This document shows, piece by piece, positions 6,817 to 8,396 of a DNA stretch of 8,396 bases. Position numbers and translations under genes: made by a program. The DNA is taken from assembly GCA_947259425.1 (NCBI GenBank), contig CAMYMO010000388.1, positions 1-8,396 of the forward strand. The letters run 5' to 3'. The notes below the pieces were generated by a model. It was given only the letters and a program-made list of their open reading frames with translations, was not told the origin of the DNA and did not search any database. The stretch's first letter is position 1. Each line of letters begins with the position of its first letter. This DNA is from an uncultured Ectothiorhodospiraceae bacterium. Lineage in GTDB: Bacteria > Pseudomonadota > Gammaproteobacteria > UBA6429 > Thiohalophilaceae.

Positions 6817-7851
6817 ATGCGACTTAATCAATATCTGATCTTGATCGGTAGTTTATTGCTGATCAGTTGCACGCCAAAACCGACCGAGTTTCACGATAAC
6901 GTGCTCGCCTTTGGAACAATTATTGAGATAAGTCTCATCAATGTCCCGCCAGAACAAACCGAACTGGTAATGAAAAAGATTCGTAACGATTTTAAATATT
7001 TTCATTACGCCTTTCATCCCTTTCAAGCAGGGCCAACCGGTCGCATTAATTCATTACTCGAGGCAACCGGCGAATTTACCGCAAACCCCTCGGTGATTCC
7101 GCTTATAAAAAAATCGAAATTATATAACCAGCAAAGCCAGGGCTTGTTCAATCCGGCCATCGGTAAATTGATTAGACTTTGGGGATACCATGAAGAGCTT
7201 GCACCGGAAGGACCCACACCAAATAATGAAGCTATAAAATCTCTGCTTAGTCAAAACCCATCGATGCAATCAATTACCATAAATGGAGTACGAGTGAAGA
7301 ACGCCAACCCTGCTGTGAAACTCGATTTTGGTGGCATCGCCAAGGGTTACGCCTTAGACGTCATCCTGGAACAGCTAAAAGCGATGGGGGTAACCGATGC
7401 AAGTATTAATACCGGTGGTGATTTAAAAGTAATTGGACGAGGGCCTAATGGCCCATGGAATATTGGGATAAGAGATCCTCGGGGAAATGGTACGATTGCT
7501 AACTTAATCGCTAATGATGGTGAATCCGTATTTACCTCTGGAGATTATGAGCGTTTTTACATTGAAGCGGGTAAACGTTACCACCACATTCTGGATCCCC
7601 GCACCGGTTATCCGGCCAGAAATTCTCAAAGCGTAACGGTTGTTCATCATGATGCCGCCCTCGCTGATGCCGCGGCCACCGCTTTATTTATCGCTGGTCC
7701 GGATACCTGGTTAAAGATCGCAAAAAGTATGAATATTAAACAGGCTATGCTCATCGACCGCGATGGCAAGATCCATATCACCAGAAAGTTGAATGAAAGA
7801 CTTAATTTTCGAAAGCCTGATCTTGATATATCAGTTGTCTCAATTCCATAA
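6817..7851 (+). CDS. apbE: ApbE-family lipoprotein, probable FAD:protein FMN transferase
   Basis: A 344-residue protein of the ApbE family, whose characterised members use FAD and Mg2+ to attach FMN to a threonine of periplasmic redox subunits such as NqrB/NqrC or RnfD/RnfG. The N-terminus is a lipoprotein signal: hydrophobic LILIGSLLLIS then lipobox Cys18, so it is expected to be anchored on the periplasmic face of a membrane. ApbE motifs in order: AFGTIIEIS (31-39), FNPAIGKLIRLWGY (111-124), VKLDFGGIAKGYALD (167-181), NTGGDLKVIGRG (198-209), NIGIRDP (215-221), FTSGDYERF (239-247), HHILDPRTGYPA (256-267), and the metal-site region ALADAAATALFIAG (281-294) with D284 and T288. ATG 6817 is one base after the gshB stop; AAGG (6807-6810) inside gshB is the ribosome site, which favours this start over an upstream TTG (6793) that would spoil the signal peptide. 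No flavoprotein target gene is in view, so its substrate is unknown. Confidence 0.93.
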   Translation: MRLNQYLILIGSLLLISCTPKPTEFHDNVLAFGTIIEISLINVPPEQTELVMKKIRNDFKYFHYAFHPFQAGPTGRINSLLEATGEFTANPSVIPLIKKSKLYNQQSQGLFNPAIGKLIRLWGYHEELAPEGPTPNNEAIKSLLSQNPSMQSITINGVRVKNANPAVKLDFGGIAKGYALDVILEQLKAMGVTDASINTGGDLKVIGRGPNGPWNIGIRDPRGNGTIANLIANDGESVFTSGDYERFYIEAGKRYHHILDPRTGYPARNSQSVTVVHHDAALADAAATALFIAGPDTWLKIAKSMNIKQAMLIDRDGKIHITRKLNERLNFRKPDLDISVVSIP

Positions 7852-7984
7852 ATATCAACCAATTCACAATATGGCTTCGATTTTAACCCGTTGCGGAATC
7901 TATGGCGCTATAATCTGTCGTACTATAAATAACCAGGGAAATAATTTAACCGCTTTGCAGCAGTCATGAATAATTGAGTAAACT
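7852..7984 (+). promoter_or_regulatory. Intergenic gap before tonB3-like gene, with possible -10 element
   Basis: 133 nt separate the ApbE-family stop from the TonB-like ATG. A perfect TATAAT lies at 7909-7914, about 70 nt before the start. The best -35-like hexamer nearby, TTGCGG (7891-7896), is only 12 nt away, too close for a standard promoter, and the 17-nt position (7886-7891) is ACCCGT, a poor match. No terminator hairpin with a T run is seen. The TonB-like gene may therefore have its own promoter or be read through from the gsh operon. Confidence 0.2.
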
Positions 7985-8396
7985 ATGACTAACATGGAGA
8001 ACGTAGCCAGCGAACAATATAACGGACACCAGTTTGATCGCCTTGGTCTAACGGTTTTTATCGCCCTGGCATTTCATGCCATCATAATTTTAGGCGTAAG
8101 CTTTGATCTTGAAGATATACTCCCACAGCACAACATATCGACTATGGAGATCACCCTGGTCCATTCACACTCCAAAGAAGCCCCTGAAGAAGCCGATTAT
8201 CTTGCCCAGGCTAATCAGAAAGGCGGCGGCAATACACAAGAACGCGTCAGACCCAGTAGTCCTTTTTCAAATACACGACCCACACCAGAAGACGGCCTTG
8301 CACCCGATAGCCAGCTGGATGTCTCACCTCCACCATTAATTAAAGAACAAAAAGAAAAAGAGTTGATGACAACTGAGCAGTCACCTTTTGCGAAAG
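7985..8396 (+). CDS. tonB3: TonB-like energy transducer, TonB3 type (3' end cut by window)
   Basis: 137 codons of an open frame run off the right edge. TonB proteins couple the inner-membrane proton gradient to outer-membrane transporters. Seen: a short cytoplasmic N-terminus; one membrane helix at about 20-40 containing a histidine (H31, in AFHAIIILGV) at the position of the functional histidine of TonB membrane helices; then MEITLVHSHS (54-63) and APEEADYLAQANQKGGG (66-82), a pattern I recognise from TonB proteins encoded next to gshB; then a proline- and charge-rich linker (SPPPLIKEQKEKE). The C-terminal TonB fold is beyond the window. ATG 7985 is preceded directly by an in-frame TAA (7979-7981); ATG 7994 is an alternative, and neither has a strong ribosome site. 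In P. aeruginosa the TonB3 gene lies beside gshB and pilG and is required for normal twitching motility, so placement here fits. Symbol by neighbourhood and N-terminal similarity only. Confidence 0.8.
   Translation, partial: MTNMENVASEQYNGHQFDRLGLTVFIALAFHAIIILGVSFDLEDILPQHNISTMEITLVHSHSKEAPEEADYLAQANQKGGGNTQERVRPSSPFSNTRPTPEDGLAPDSQLDVSPPPLIKEQKEKELMTTEQSPFAK

Noticed and set aside
7872..7896. Possible sigma-54 promoter (TGGC ... TTGCGG) before the TonB-like gene
   Set aside because: The GG and GC pairs are 18 nt apart instead of the required 10, so it does not fit the sigma-54 consensus.
8103..8339. Open frame of 78 codons on the plus strand
   Set aside because: It lies entirely within the TonB-like gene in another frame, and its product shows no recognisable family.
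1..8396. Search for CRISPR repeats, insertion-sequence ends, tRNA/rRNA genes, toxin-antitoxin or defence genes
   Set aside because: None seen by eye; all coding space is accounted for by conserved chromosomal genes.

Overview
The window looks like a chromosomal backbone segment from a gammaproteobacterium of moderate, somewhat AT-leaning composition. The evidence is the gene content and order: a Pil-Chp type IV pilus chemotaxis cluster (pilG-pilH-pilI-pilJ-pilK) read leftward, facing away from glutathione biosynthesis genes and a TonB3-like gene read rightward. From established knowledge, Pseudomonas aeruginosa has the same neighbourhood (tonB3, gshB, then divergent pilGHIJK). Here it is modified by a gshA of the short 'proteobacterial/Acidithiobacillus-type' family, known from many sulfur- and nitrogen-oxidising and related proteobacteria, and by an ApbE-type lipoprotein gene. 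Genus and species cannot be read from the sequence.

Left half (1-4226, minus strand). The order of transcription is pilG (response regulator), pilH (response regulator), pilI (CheW-like adaptor), pilJ (membrane chemoreceptor) and pilK (CheR-like methyltransferase, cut by the left edge). The kinase gene (chpA/pilL) normally found further downstream would lie outside the window. Gaps are short (8 to about 90 nt) and all genes share one strand, so a single operon is likely, starting from a promoter near 4390-4420 (TTGACA plus overlapping TATCCT/TATAAT). Together these proteins would sense surface or chemical cues through PilJ, couple to the kinase through PilI, and control pilus extension and retraction through PilG and PilH, with PilK modifying PilJ.

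Middle (4227-4546) is a divergent intergenic region of about 320 bp. It holds the probable pil promoter, weak gshA promoter candidates, a small inverted repeat, and a possible small leader ORF that ends right at the pilG start.

Right half (4547-8396, plus strand). gshA and gshB encode both steps of glutathione synthesis. They are followed at once by a lipoprotein of the ApbE (FAD:protein FMN transferase) family, whose start lies one base after the gshB stop. After a 133-nt gap comes the N-terminal part of a TonB-like energy transducer resembling TonB3, cut by the right edge.

I see no mobile element, CRISPR array, tRNA, rRNA or defence system, and nothing that amounts to a previously undescribed system. 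The most checkable oddities are the ApbE insertion in the gsh-tonB3 block and the leader ORF in front of pilG.
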